Of a DNA stretch of 64,000 nt, positions 1-9,892 are shown piece by piece. Each line of letters begins with the position of its first letter. The stretch's first letter is position 1. Position numbers and translations under genes: made by a program. This stretch comes from Micromonospora yangpuensis (GTDB lineage: Bacteria; Actinomycetota; Actinomycetes; Mycobacteriales; Micromonosporaceae), in assembly GCF_900091615.1 (NCBI RefSeq), contig NZ_FMIA01000002.1, forward strand, positions 2,480,001 through 2,544,000, written 5' to 3'. Under the pieces are notes generated by a model, which searched no databases, was not told the DNA's origin, and saw only the letters and a list, made by a program, of their open reading frames with translations.

Positions 1-2
1 AC

Positions 3-977
3 CGGGTGCTGCACCTGGCCGGGGTCAACCGGGGGAACCCGGTGGACGTCGCCGCCGGCAACGTCGAGCTGGCCGCCGCGCTGGTCCGGGGCCTGCGCCG
101 GTGCGCCACCGCACCCGCCACCGTGGTCTTCGCCAACTCGGTGCAGGCCGGCAACGGCACGCCCTACGGCGACTCGAAGGCCGTCGCGGCGGCGACCCTG
201 ATGGCGGCCCGGCCGGACCTGGTCGACCTGCGACTGCCCAACCTGTACGGCGAACACGGCCGCGCCTACCACAACTCCGTCGTGGCCACCTTCTGCCGGC
301 TGCTCGCCGAGGGACACGTACCCGAGGTGCAGGAGGACCGCGCGATGGCACTGGCCCACGTCACCGACGCCGCCGCCCTGCTGCTCGGGGTCCCGGCCGG
401 CGGCTCGTGGGACCCGGAGCTGCCGATGCTGCACCTCGGGGTCGCCGACCTGGCCGAGCGGTTGACCGGCTGGGCCGACACCTACCGCACCGGCGAGATC
501 CCGCCGCTGGCCGACCGGCACGACATGCGGCTGTTCAACACCTACCGCTCGCACTGCTTCCCGGCGCACTACCCGATCCCGCTGGCCCGCCGCGCCGACG
601 AACGCGGCGAACTGGTCGAGACGGTCCGGATGCACGGCGGCACCGGCCAGACCTTCTGCTCCACCACCCGCCCCGGCGCCACCCGCGGCGAACACTTCCA
701 CCTGGTCAAGATGGAACGGTTCGTGGTGCTGCGCGGCACCGCCGAGATCAGCCTGCGGCGCGTCGGCGACGACCGGGTGCTGCGCTTCGCGGTCAGCGGC
801 CGGGAACCGGTGATCGTCGACATGCCGACCATGTGGGCGCACAAGCTGGTGAACACCGGCACCGAGGACCTGGTCACCCTCTTCTGGACCAACGAACTGT
901 TCGACCCGGCCCGCCCGGACACCTACCGTGAGCCGGTCGAGGCCGACCGGGCCGCCCCGGTGGCGGTTCCCGCGTGA
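3..977 (+). CDS. CapF-like bifunctional UDP-sugar reductase/cupin (5' truncated by window)
   Basis: The first bases are already inside the gene: the reading frame opens with VLHLAGVNR, which in CapF/WbjC proteins lies about 60 residues after the start, so the Rossmann NAD(P)-binding segment is outside the window. What remains of the SDR domain has the YxxxK catalytic pair (YGDSK). The C-terminal third is a cupin with an HFH metal-ligand segment and ends FDPARPDTYREPV, as in CapF. The family acts on UDP-4-keto-6-deoxy sugars on the way to UDP-L-FucNAc. The next gene, an FnlC/CapG-type epimerase 52 bp downstream, is its usual pathway partner. The 4,6-dehydratase partner would be expected upstream and is not visible. 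Family assignment is firm; the exact sugar is inferred. Confidence 0.88.
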   Translation, partial: RVLHLAGVNRGNPVDVAAGNVELAAALVRGLRRCATAPATVVFANSVQAGNGTPYGDSKAVAAATLMAARPDLVDLRLPNLYGEHGRAYHNSVVATFCRLLAEGHVPEVQEDRAMALAHVTDAAALLLGVPAGGSWDPELPMLHLGVADLAERLTGWADTYRTGEIPPLADRHDMRLFNTYRSHCFPAHYPIPLARRADERGELVETVRMHGGTGQTFCSTTRPGATRGEHFHLVKMERFVVLRGTAEISLRRVGDDRVLRFAVSGREPVIVDMPTMWAHKLVNTGTEDLVTLFWTNELFDPARPDTYREPVEADRAAPVAVPA

Positions 978-1029
978 ACGTGCGGATCTCCGCAGCCGTC
1001 CCGGTCGCCCCGACCCGAGGAGGAACGAC

Positions 1030-2154
1030 ATGACCCGGGTGATGACCGTGGTCGGTACCCGACCCGAGATCATTCGACTGTCCCGGGTGATCGCCCGGCT
1101 CGACGAGACCGTCGACCACCTGCTCGTGCACACCGGGCAGAACTGGGACAGCACCCTGTCCGAGATCTTCTTCACCGAGCTGCGGGTCCGCCGCCCGGAC
1201 CGGTTCCTGCGGGTCGACACCTCCTCGCTGGGCCGGGTGCTCGGCGGCGTGCTGGTCGGCATGGAGGAGGCGCTCACCGAGCTGCGCCCCGACGCGCTGC
1301 TGGTGCTCGGCGACACCAACAGCTGCATCGCCGCACTGATGGCCCGCCGGATGCGGATACCCGTGTACCACATGGAGGCCGGCAACCGGTGCTTCGACCT
1401 GAACGTGCCGGAGGAGACCAACCGGCGGCTGGTCGACCACATCGCCGACTTCAACCTGGTCTACACCGAACACGCCCGCCGCAACCTGCTCGCCGAGGGC
1501 CTGCACCCGCGCCGCATCCTGCACACCGGCTCACCGATGCGCGAGGTCCTGGCCCACCACGCCGGCGAGATCGCCGCCTCCCGGGTGCTCGACCGACTCG
1601 ACCTCACCCCCGGCCGGTACGTCGTGGTCAGCGCGCACCGGGAGGAGAACGTCGACCACCCCGACCGGCTGCGTCGACTGCTCGACTGCCTCGGCGCGGT
1701 CCGCGACCGGTGGGGGCTCCCGGTGCTGGTCTCCACCCACCCGCGCACCCGCAAGCGGCTGGAGTCGCTCGCACCGGACGCGTCCACCCTGGACGGCATC
1801 GCCTTCCACGAGCCGTTCGGGCTGCTCGACTACGTCCACCTGCAGACCCGGGCCTACTGCACCCTCTCCGACAGCGGCACGATCAGCGAGGAGTCGGCCA
1901 TCCTCGGCTTCCCCGCGGTGACCCTGCGGGAGTCCATCGAACGCCCGGAGGCGCTGGACGCCGGCGGCATCATCATGACCGGCCTCGACCCGGCCGGCGT
2001 GGTCGAGGCGATCGAGGTCACCGTCGCCCAGGTCACCGCCGACGGGGTGCCCTGCCCGGCCGACTACCAGGTGACCGACACCTCCCGCCGGGTGGTCGAC
2101 TTCATCCTCTCCACCGTCCGCCGCCACCACGCCTGGGCCGGCATCCGCACCTGA
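1030..2154 (+). CDS. UDP-N-acetylglucosamine 2-epimerase family (FnlC/CapG type)
   Basis: A 374-residue non-hydrolysing UDP-GlcNAc 2-epimerase fold protein. Visible signatures are GTRPEIIR (9-16), GDTNS (94-98), HMEAGNR (114-120), AHREEN (202-207) and SDSGTISEES (280-289), all standard for WecB/FnlC. The ATG at 1030 was chosen because GAGGAGGAA sits just upstream; the longer frame starting at 928 overlaps the previous gene and lacks a comparable site. In FucNAc pathways this enzyme inverts C2 of the CapF product to yield UDP-L-FucNAc. Plain WecB (UDP-ManNAc synthesis) is the alternative, but the CapF neighbour favours the FnlC/CapG role. Confidence 0.9.
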   Translation: MTRVMTVVGTRPEIIRLSRVIARLDETVDHLLVHTGQNWDSTLSEIFFTELRVRRPDRFLRVDTSSLGRVLGGVLVGMEEALTELRPDALLVLGDTNSCIAALMARRMRIPVYHMEAGNRCFDLNVPEETNRRLVDHIADFNLVYTEHARRNLLAEGLHPRRILHTGSPMREVLAHHAGEIAASRVLDRLDLTPGRYVVVSAHREENVDHPDRLRRLLDCLGAVRDRWGLPVLVSTHPRTRKRLESLAPDASTLDGIAFHEPFGLLDYVHLQTRAYCTLSDSGTISEESAILGFPAVTLRESIERPEALDAGGIIMTGLDPAGVVEAIEVTVAQVTADGVPCPADYQVTDTSRRVVDFILSTVRRHHAWAGIRT

Positions 2155-2517
2155 GACGCGGCCTAGCGTTTCCCCCGGCCCGGTACACCCGAGCGCCCGA
2201 CCGGCCGGCGACAGTTTCCTTGTTCTGGTGGTCTGGCAGGCGTGGAAGGTTCGCCCAGCTCGCCAACCCGGTCGCCACCACCAGTGGTTCCGCATTGTCT
2301 GGACGCGTCCAGCGCTGATGCTGATCGCCTCCCCTGGTGGCTTCGAGGGCGGGAACGACTCCGCACGGGCCCGGCTGGATGTTGATCGACTCGGTTGGGC
2401 CGATATGGCGGTATCAAACCGCCTCGGACCCAGCCGTATCAGCTCAACCGAGTCGATCAACACCCAGTCCTGGGACGCCTCGGCTGGCGGGTCATCCTTT
2501 GCAGCGGAATTGTCCGG
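2155..2517. other. Gene-poor gap in polysaccharide locus
   Basis: No convincing coding region is seen here on either strand. Apart from the long inverted repeat at 2380-2462, which is listed separately, the stretch has no recognisable feature. Its base composition is less GC-extreme than the flanking genes. Confidence 0.5.
2380..2462. repeat. Long interrupted inverted repeat / stem-loop
   Basis: The 18-bp arms TGTTGATCGACTCGGTTG (2380-2397) and its exact complement (2445-2462) flank a 47-nt interior. The similarity continues imperfectly inward and outward (GGCTGGA outside; GATATGGC against GCCGTATC inside). A second small hairpin lies at the centre: GGCGGT and ACCGCC around ATCAA, 2407-2423. 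The structure could be a terminator for the epimerase gene or a copy of a dispersed MITE/REP-like element. No transposase is nearby. Confidence 0.8.
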
Positions 2518-2691
2518 TCAGATGTCCGAGAGCCCTGCTGCTTCCTCGGGCGCTTGCGGTATGTCGTAATCATCGATGATCTCGATCCGGTCCGCCGGCC
2601 AGACGGACTCCGATACTTCCAGGAGGGTGTCGTCCTCTGCTCGGGCGACGTGGATCAGGTGGACGACGCCCGTGGCCGAGGACCGTCGCTC
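2518..2691 (-). pseudogene. Eroded coding fragment, start lost
   Basis: On the minus strand an open frame between stops reads GVVHLIHVARAEDDTLLEV and, a little further on, RIEIIDDYDIPQAPEEA, then stops at 2518. It looks protein-like (balanced composition, acidic C-terminus) but has no ATG, GTG or usable start. It is opposed by another fragment immediately upstream. I do not recognise the family. It is best read as the 3' remnant of a deleted gene; a chance open frame cannot be excluded. Confidence 0.35.
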
Positions 2692-2702
2692 TCAGCTGCG
2701 GT

Positions 2703-2927
2703 GGGGGCACGCCACTGGCCCACCTGGTCGACGTGGCCCGCGCCTGCGTGCGGCGCAACGACCTGCCGGCGGCCGCCGACGCGTTGCTGCTCGCCGACCG
2801 GACCGCACCGACCGAGGTACGGCACCGACCCGTGGCCCGCCACACCCTGCGTACCGTCGTGGGTCGGATGTCGCGGGCCGACGCGGCGCTGGTCCGCCTC
2901 GCCGAGAGCCTGCGCCTGCTCGGCTGA
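2703..2927 (+). pseudogene. C-terminal remnant of an XRE-type regulator
   Basis: The frame gives GGTPLAHLVDVARACVRRND, then AAADALLLADRTAPTEVRHR, ending in LAESLRLLG and a stop. This matches the C-terminal tail common in actinobacterial XRE regulators, where a helical repeat region ends APxEVRxRPxVR. The helix-turn-helix and everything upstream are missing, and only non-coding-looking sequence precedes it. It is therefore probably the stump of a decayed regulator gene. Expression from an internal GTG (2733) as a short peptide is possible but unsupported. Confidence 0.5.
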
Positions 2928-2945
2928 CCGGCGGGGCAGGCCCGG

Positions 2946-3638
2946 TCAGGCGTCGCTGTGGGCGCGTACCCCGATCCGGTCGAAACCGTCGGGTACGGCG
3001 GCCGGCAACCCGGTCGGCCGGGTCGGGGCCTGCCGGGGCACGGGGACGCCGGCGGGGAAGAGCACCGCCCGGACGGTGGCCAGCAGGATGCGCAGGTCGC
3101 CGAGGATGGTGCGGGTCTCCACGTACCGCAGGTACATCTCCACTTTCTGCGGCAGCAGCACCGAGAGGTAGTGCTCCTCCGGGTTCACCTGGTCGGCCAG
3201 GTGTGCCGACTCGTTGCGGAAGGCGACGGCGGCCGGGTCGGTGATGCCGGGGCGGATGGACAGGATGCGCCACCGGGCCACCGACGGCCAGCAGTGGACG
3301 TAGCGGGGCACCTCCGGCCGGGGGCCGACCAGGCTCATCCGCCCGATCAGTACGTCGTAGAGCTGCGGCAACTCGTCCAGCTTGGTGGCGCGCAGGATCC
3401 GCCCGAGGCGGGTGATCCGGTCGTCGCTGTCCGAGGTGACCAGCACCCCGGGGCCGGCGCGCATGGTGCGGAACTTGTGGATCAGGAACAGTTTGCCGCG
3501 CAGGCCCACCCGTTCCTGCCGGAAGAACACCGGTCCACCGTCGTCGCAGCGGACCGCCACGGCGATCAGGAGCAGCAGCGGGGAGGCGAGCAGCAGCGCC
3601 AGCGCGGCGACGACGATGTCGAAGAGTCGTTTGCTCAC
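2946..3638 (-). CDS. Undecaprenyl-phosphate sugar phosphotransferase (PglC/WcaJ-type PGT)
   Basis: This 230-residue monotopic phosphoglycosyl transferase moves a phospho-sugar from UDP-sugar to undecaprenyl phosphate and so starts glycan assembly at the inner membrane. It has an N-terminal hydrophobic re-entrant helix (about 9-29), FRQERVG (39-45), KFRTM (55-59), the catalytic DE pair in DELPQL (88-93) and SLVGPRPEV (102-110), all Bac_transf signatures. Its length matches the short PglC-like form rather than long WbaP/WcaJ proteins with extra helices. The start overlaps the stop of the upstream aminotransferase (4 nt), showing translational coupling. PglC with a PglE-type aminotransferase suggests a 4-amino sugar as first residue; that is inference. 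Confidence 0.92.
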   Translation of the reverse strand: MSKRLFDIVVAALALLLASPLLLLIAVAVRCDDGGPVFFRQERVGLRGKLFLIHKFRTMRAGPGVLVTSDSDDRITRLGRILRATKLDELPQLYDVLIGRMSLVGPRPEVPRYVHCWPSVARWRILSIRPGITDPAAVAFRNESAHLADQVNPEEHYLSVLLPQKVEMYLRYVETRTILGDLRILLATVRAVLFPAGVPVPRQAPTRPTGLPAAVPDGFDRIGVRAHSDA

Positions 3639-4789
3639 TGGAGCACCTTGCTGACGGTCCGGATGACCAGCTCCACCTGGGCGTCGTCCATCGCCGAGAA
3701 GATCGGCAGGCTGACCACCCGGGGGAACTCCGCGCTGGCGACCGGGAACATCTCGTCGGTCAGGGCGTACCGCTGCTGCCAGTAGGTGTGCCGGTGCAGC
3801 GGGATGAAGTGGACGCCGCAGCCGACGCCGAGCCGGGCCAGCTCCGCGATGAAGCCGTCCCGCCCGACGGGGGCCTCGGGGCGCAGCCGCACCACGAACA
3901 GGTGCCAGGAGTGCAGGTCGGTCTCCGGGGCCGGTTGGGGCAGGTCGATCGGCAGGCCGGTGAACGCCTGCCGGTAGCGGGCGGCGATCTCGGCCCGGCG
4001 CAGGCGCATCGCCTCGGCGCGGTCCAGCTGCACCAGCCCCATCGCGGCGGCGGGATCGGTCAGGTTGTACTTGAACCCGGCCTCCACCACGTTGTACTGC
4101 CAGGCGGGCAGCGTGCTGCGGTACCTGTCGAAGCCGTCCCGGTCGAAACCGTGCAGCCGCATGGTGCGTACCCGCTGGGCCAGGGCCGGGTCGCGGGTGA
4201 CCAGCATGCCGCCCTCGCCGGTGGTGATGGTCTTGGTCGCGTAAAAGCTGAACACGGTGGCCGCCGAGTCACCGCCGCCGACCGGCACCCCCGCGCTGGC
4301 CGCCGGGAAGGCGTGCGCGGCGTCCTCGACCACGGCCAGCCCGTGGTCGCGGGCGAAGGTCCGCAGCGCCTCGGCGGCTACCGGCTGGCCGGCGAAGTGC
4401 ACGGGCATCACCGCGGCGGTGCGGGCGGTGACCTTCCGGGTAACGTCGGCCAGGTCGATGTTCAGGGTCACCGGGTCCACGTCGACAAACACCGGGATCG
4501 CACCCACGTGCACCACGACCTCGGCGGTGGCGGTGAAGGTCCAGGTCGGCACCAGCACCTCCGCGCCCCGGGGCAGGCTGAGCGCCTCCAGCGCCAGGTG
4601 CAGGCCGGCGGTCGCCGAGTTCAGCGCGACGGCTGTCACCCCGGGGCCGCAGCGTTCGGCGAACCGCTGCTCGAACTCGCGTACCAGGGGACCGGAGGAG
4701 ACCCAGCCGGAGCGGATGGCCTCGTTGACCGCCCTGATCTCGGCCTCACCGAGATCGGGAAGCGCGAACGGAAGAGTGCGGTCGCCCAT
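3635..4789 (-). CDS. DegT/DnrJ/EryC1 sugar aminotransferase
   Basis: A 384-residue PLP-dependent nucleotide-sugar aminotransferase. The PLP lysine is K186 in SFYATKTITTGEGG; VEDAAHAF (154-161) supplies the cofactor-contact Asp. The ATG at 4789 is taken because AGGAGG stands seven bases upstream; a start 24 bases earlier has no such site. The family converts a 4-keto (or 3-keto) UDP/dTDP sugar to an amino sugar. It forms an operon with the phosphoglycosyl transferase and lies divergent from the glycosyltransferase/acetyltransferase pair. The acetyltransferase at 6147 would be a logical next enzyme. Confidence 0.92.
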   Translation of the reverse strand: MGDRTLPFALPDLGEAEIRAVNEAIRSGWVSSGPLVREFEQRFAERCGPGVTAVALNSATAGLHLALEALSLPRGAEVLVPTWTFTATAEVVVHVGAIPVFVDVDPVTLNIDLADVTRKVTARTAAVMPVHFAGQPVAAEALRTFARDHGLAVVEDAAHAFPAASAGVPVGGGDSAATVFSFYATKTITTGEGGMLVTRDPALAQRVRTMRLHGFDRDGFDRYRSTLPAWQYNVVEAGFKYNLTDPAAAMGLVQLDRAEAMRLRRAEIAARYRQAFTGLPIDLPQPAPETDLHSWHLFVVRLRPEAPVGRDGFIAELARLGVGCGVHFIPLHRHTYWQQRYALTDEMFPVASAEFPRVVSLPIFSAMDDAQVELVIRTVSKVLQ

Positions 4790-4908
4790 GCCTGATCCTC
4801 CTGGTTGCCCCATTTGAGTCCGGTTTGTTGCGCATGAGGATAGGCTCCAATGGCGTAATCAGGGGCGATATTCACGAAAACCAGGCAGAGATCCGAGAGG
4901 TGAGTTAA
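4790..4908. promoter_or_regulatory. Divergent promoter region of polysaccharide genes
   Basis: This 119-bp spacer separates the aminotransferase operon (leftward) from the glycosyltransferase operon (rightward). It is clearly more AT-rich than the genes. A TAGGCT -10-like hexamer (about 4852-4857, plus strand) precedes the rightward gene. No operator was identified. Confidence 0.45.
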
Positions 4909-6150
4909 ATGCGGATTGGTCTGCTCAGTCAGTGGTTCGACCCGGAGCCGGGTCCGGCCGCGTTACCCGGCGTCCTGGCCCGGGGGCTGGCCGGTCGCGG
5001 ACACCAGGTACGGGTGCTGACCGGCTTCCCGAACTACCCCACCGGGCGGCTCGCACCCGGCTACCGGATGTCCCGGCGGGCCGACGAGACCCGCGACGGG
5101 GTGGCCGTCCGCCGGGTCGCCCTCTACCCGAGCCACGACAATTCGCCGGTACGCCGACTGGCGTCCTACACCTCGTTCGCCGCCTCCGCCCTCGCCTCCG
5201 GCACCGGTACGCTGCGCGGACTCGACGCGCTCTGGGTGAGCAACTCGCCCATCACCGTCTCGCTGCCGATGTGGTTCGTCCGCTACGCCCACCGGGTGCC
5301 GGTGCTGCTGCACGTGCTGGACCTCTGGCCGGACAGCGTCGCGGCCAGCGGATTCCTCGGCGACGGGCGCGGCCGGGCGGCGGCCGAGAAGTGCATGACC
5401 GGCTGGTGCGCGGCGATGTACCGCAGCGCGGCCCGGATCGGCTACATCTCCCCGGGCGTGGGTGAGCTGCTGGCCCGCCGGGGCGTACCCGAGGAGAAGT
5501 TGGTCTACCTGCCCCTGTGGGCGCCGGAGGAGACACCCGCGCCGCCGCACACCGACCTGCGCGCCGAACTCGGCATCGGACCCGACCGGATCGTGCTCGT
5601 CTACGCCGGGACCATCGGCGAGGCGCAGGGGCTGGACGCCCTCGTCGACGCCTGCGCGCTGGTCGATGATCCCCGGCTGGTCTGCCTGGTCGCCGGCTCC
5701 GGCCTGGCCGAGCAACGCCTGCGGGAACGGGCGGCGGCCAGCTCCCGTGACATCCGGTTCCTCGGCCGCCTGCCCCGGGACCGGATGCCGGCGCTGATGG
5801 CCGCCGGTGACGTGCACTACGTGAGCCTGCGGCCCAGCGGCATGGGGGCGTACACCATGCCGAGCAAGGTGCAGGCGACCCTGGCCGCCGGTCGGGCCGT
5901 GCTGGCCGCGGCCGAGGGCGACGTCGCCACGGTGGCCCGCGACAGCGGCGCCGGGATCGTCGCCCGCCCCGGCGACCCCGACTCGATCGCCGACGGCCTC
6001 CGGGAGATCTGCCAACTGGGGCGGGAGAAGCTCGACCTGCTCGGGCTGGCCGGTCGGGAGTACTACCGGCGCACCTTCTCGGTGGCCACCGGCGTTGACC
6101 GGGTGGAGGCCGCGTTGCGGGCGGCCGCGGAGACCGGGAGGCGTCGATGA
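4909..6150 (+). CDS. Glycosyltransferase family 4, WbuB-like (putative L-FucNAc transferase)
   Basis: A 413-residue GT-B enzyme opening MRIGLLSQWFDPEPGPAAL, the characteristic start of WbuB-type transferases. It has the donor-site core VYAGTIGEAQGLDALVDA and, near the C-terminus, PSKVQATLAAGRAVLAA. In E. coli O26, WbuB is the FucNAc transferase, which fits the UDP-L-FucNAc genes at the start of the window; the acceptor and linkage cannot be read from sequence. A GAGAGGTGAG ribosome site precedes the ATG. The gene ends in an ATGA overlap with the acetyltransferase gene. Confidence 0.85.
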   Translation: MRIGLLSQWFDPEPGPAALPGVLARGLAGRGHQVRVLTGFPNYPTGRLAPGYRMSRRADETRDGVAVRRVALYPSHDNSPVRRLASYTSFAASALASGTGTLRGLDALWVSNSPITVSLPMWFVRYAHRVPVLLHVLDLWPDSVAASGFLGDGRGRAAAEKCMTGWCAAMYRSAARIGYISPGVGELLARRGVPEEKLVYLPLWAPEETPAPPHTDLRAELGIGPDRIVLVYAGTIGEAQGLDALVDACALVDDPRLVCLVAGSGLAEQRLRERAAASSRDIRFLGRLPRDRMPALMAAGDVHYVSLRPSGMGAYTMPSKVQATLAAGRAVLAAAEGDVATVARDSGAGIVARPGDPDSIADGLREICQLGREKLDLLGLAGREYYRRTFSVATGVDRVEAALRAAAETGRRR

Positions 6151-6776
6151 CCGAGACCGGAGTGGTCGACACCGAGGAACTGACCGGGGCCGACATCCAC
6201 GCCGCGGCGGCCCTGCACGTCCGGGCCTTCCCCCGCTTCTTCCTGTCCAGCCTGGGGGAGCGGTTCCTGCGGGAGTACTACCACGGGTTCCTGCTGGACC
6301 CCGACGCCGTGACGGTGGTGGCCCGGACCGCCGACGGCGCGCTGGCCGGCATCGTCGTCGGCTCGGTACGCCCGGAGGCGTTCTACCGTCGGTTGCTGCG
6401 CCGACGGGGCCTGCGGATGGCCGTGGCCGCCGCGTGGCCGGCGCTGCGCAGCCCCCGGACCGCGCTGCGCCTGCTGCGCGGGATCGCCTACCGCGGGGAC
6501 GTGCCGGTGGCGGCCCACGGCGCGCTGCTCAGCTCCATCTGCGTGGACCCGGCGGTCGAGAACACCGGCCGGGGCCGCGCCCTGATCGACAGGTGGTGGC
6601 TCCGCGCCCGACAGCAGGGCGCCACCAGCGCCTATCTCGTCACCGACGCCGACGACAACGACCGGGTGAACGCCTTCTACCAGCGCTGCGGCTGGACGCC
6701 GGTGGGCAGCTACCTCACCCGGGAACAGCGGCGGATGAACTGCTACAGCATCACCGCACCGGCCGACGGGAGCTGA
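6147..6776 (+). CDS. GNAT family N-acetyltransferase
   Basis: A 209-residue GNAT protein translationally coupled to the glycosyltransferase (ATGA overlap, 6147-6150). The acetyl-CoA loop is visible as SICVDPAVENTGRGRALIDR (about 130-149), followed by the beta-5 segment ATSAYLVTDADDNDRVNAFY and a C-terminal RCGW. The coupling and the nearby amino-sugar genes suggest it acylates an amino sugar of the polysaccharide. It is a GNAT rather than the hexapeptide-repeat acetyltransferase (PglD type) more usual for this step, so the substrate is inference. Confidence 0.8.
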   Translation: MTETGVVDTEELTGADIHAAAALHVRAFPRFFLSSLGERFLREYYHGFLLDPDAVTVVARTADGALAGIVVGSVRPEAFYRRLLRRRGLRMAVAAAWPALRSPRTALRLLRGIAYRGDVPVAAHGALLSSICVDPAVENTGRGRALIDRWWLRARQQGATSAYLVTDADDNDRVNAFYQRCGWTPVGSYLTREQRRMNCYSITAPADGS

Positions 6777-6802
6777 GCCCGGCCCGGGGCGGCGGTCGCC
6801 GG

Positions 6803-7240
6803 TCAGGTCGGTTCGTCGCCGGCCGCGAGCCGCCGCTGCAACGCCACCCGCAGCTCGATCGACTCGCCGTCGCGCCCGCCCCGGCCGATGACCAGCGGTG
6901 CCGGGTCCGGCTGCGGATCCGCGCCGAACAACCGGGCCCGCAGCCCACCGGGGACCATCAGCAGGTGGAACCGCCCGTCGGTGTCGACCGCCCGGGTGCG
7001 GGCCTGGTCGACGTACCAGCCGGTGAGGCGGGTCCGGTACCGGGCCCGCCCGTCGTAGGAGCGGGCGGTCAGCCGGGTGGGCCGCAGCCCACGGCGTACC
7101 GCCTCGGCGGCGAAGTCGGCCACCAGCCGCGCCGCCTGCGCCTGCTCCACCGCCCGCCGGGCCTCGTCCGCCTCGGCGTGCGCCCGCACCGCATGCCGTT
7201 GCTGCTCCCGCCACCGCGAGTCGTCGTCGGTCACCGCCAC
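6803..7240 (-). CDS. Conserved hypothetical protein
   Basis: This 145-residue protein has no domain I recognise. The N-terminal 50 residues are helical and rich in Ala, Arg, Glu and Gln, and may form a coiled coil. The C-terminal part looks like a mixed fold with TRLTGWYVDQARTRAVDTDG and PLVIGRGGRDGESIELR. It has no signal peptide or membrane segment. The GTG start at 7240 (a second GTG lies at 7234) follows a run of G rather than a clean ribosome site. Coding character is supported by amino-acid balance and by fitting exactly between two other genes. Confidence 0.65.
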   Translation of the reverse strand: MAVTDDDSRWREQQRHAVRAHAEADEARRAVEQAQAARLVADFAAEAVRRGLRPTRLTARSYDGRARYRTRLTGWYVDQARTRAVDTDGRFHLLMVPGGLRARLFGADPQPDPAPLVIGRGGRDGESIELRVALQRRLAAGDEPT

Positions 7241-7311
7241 CCCCCCGACGGTACGCCGCCACCCCGGCCCGCCCGCGCGGACCGGGACGGCGGCGTGTGC
7301 CGGGAGTTGCC

Positions 7312-9804
<2,493 letters not shown>

Positions 9805-9874
9805 GATGATGATCCGCCTTCTCGGGTGGGGTCCGCCCTGCATTGTGCCGGCACCCCCTGACGGCCGTGACTCC

Positions 9875-9892
9875 TAGGCTAGCGTGGCGATC
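9875..9892 (+). promoter_or_regulatory. Possible near-leaderless promoter of the dGTPase-like gene
   Basis: A TAGGCT hexamer at 9875-9880 resembles an actinobacterial -10 box and lies 12 nt before the ATG at 9893. There is no Shine-Dalgarno sequence, so a transcript with a very short leader is likely. No -35 box is evident. Confidence 0.4.

Noticed and set aside
4909..6776. Glycosyltransferase/GNAT pair as part of a mycothiol-type pathway
   Set aside because: The transferase resembles WbuB rather than MshA, and no MshB, MshC or MshD-like gene is adjacent.
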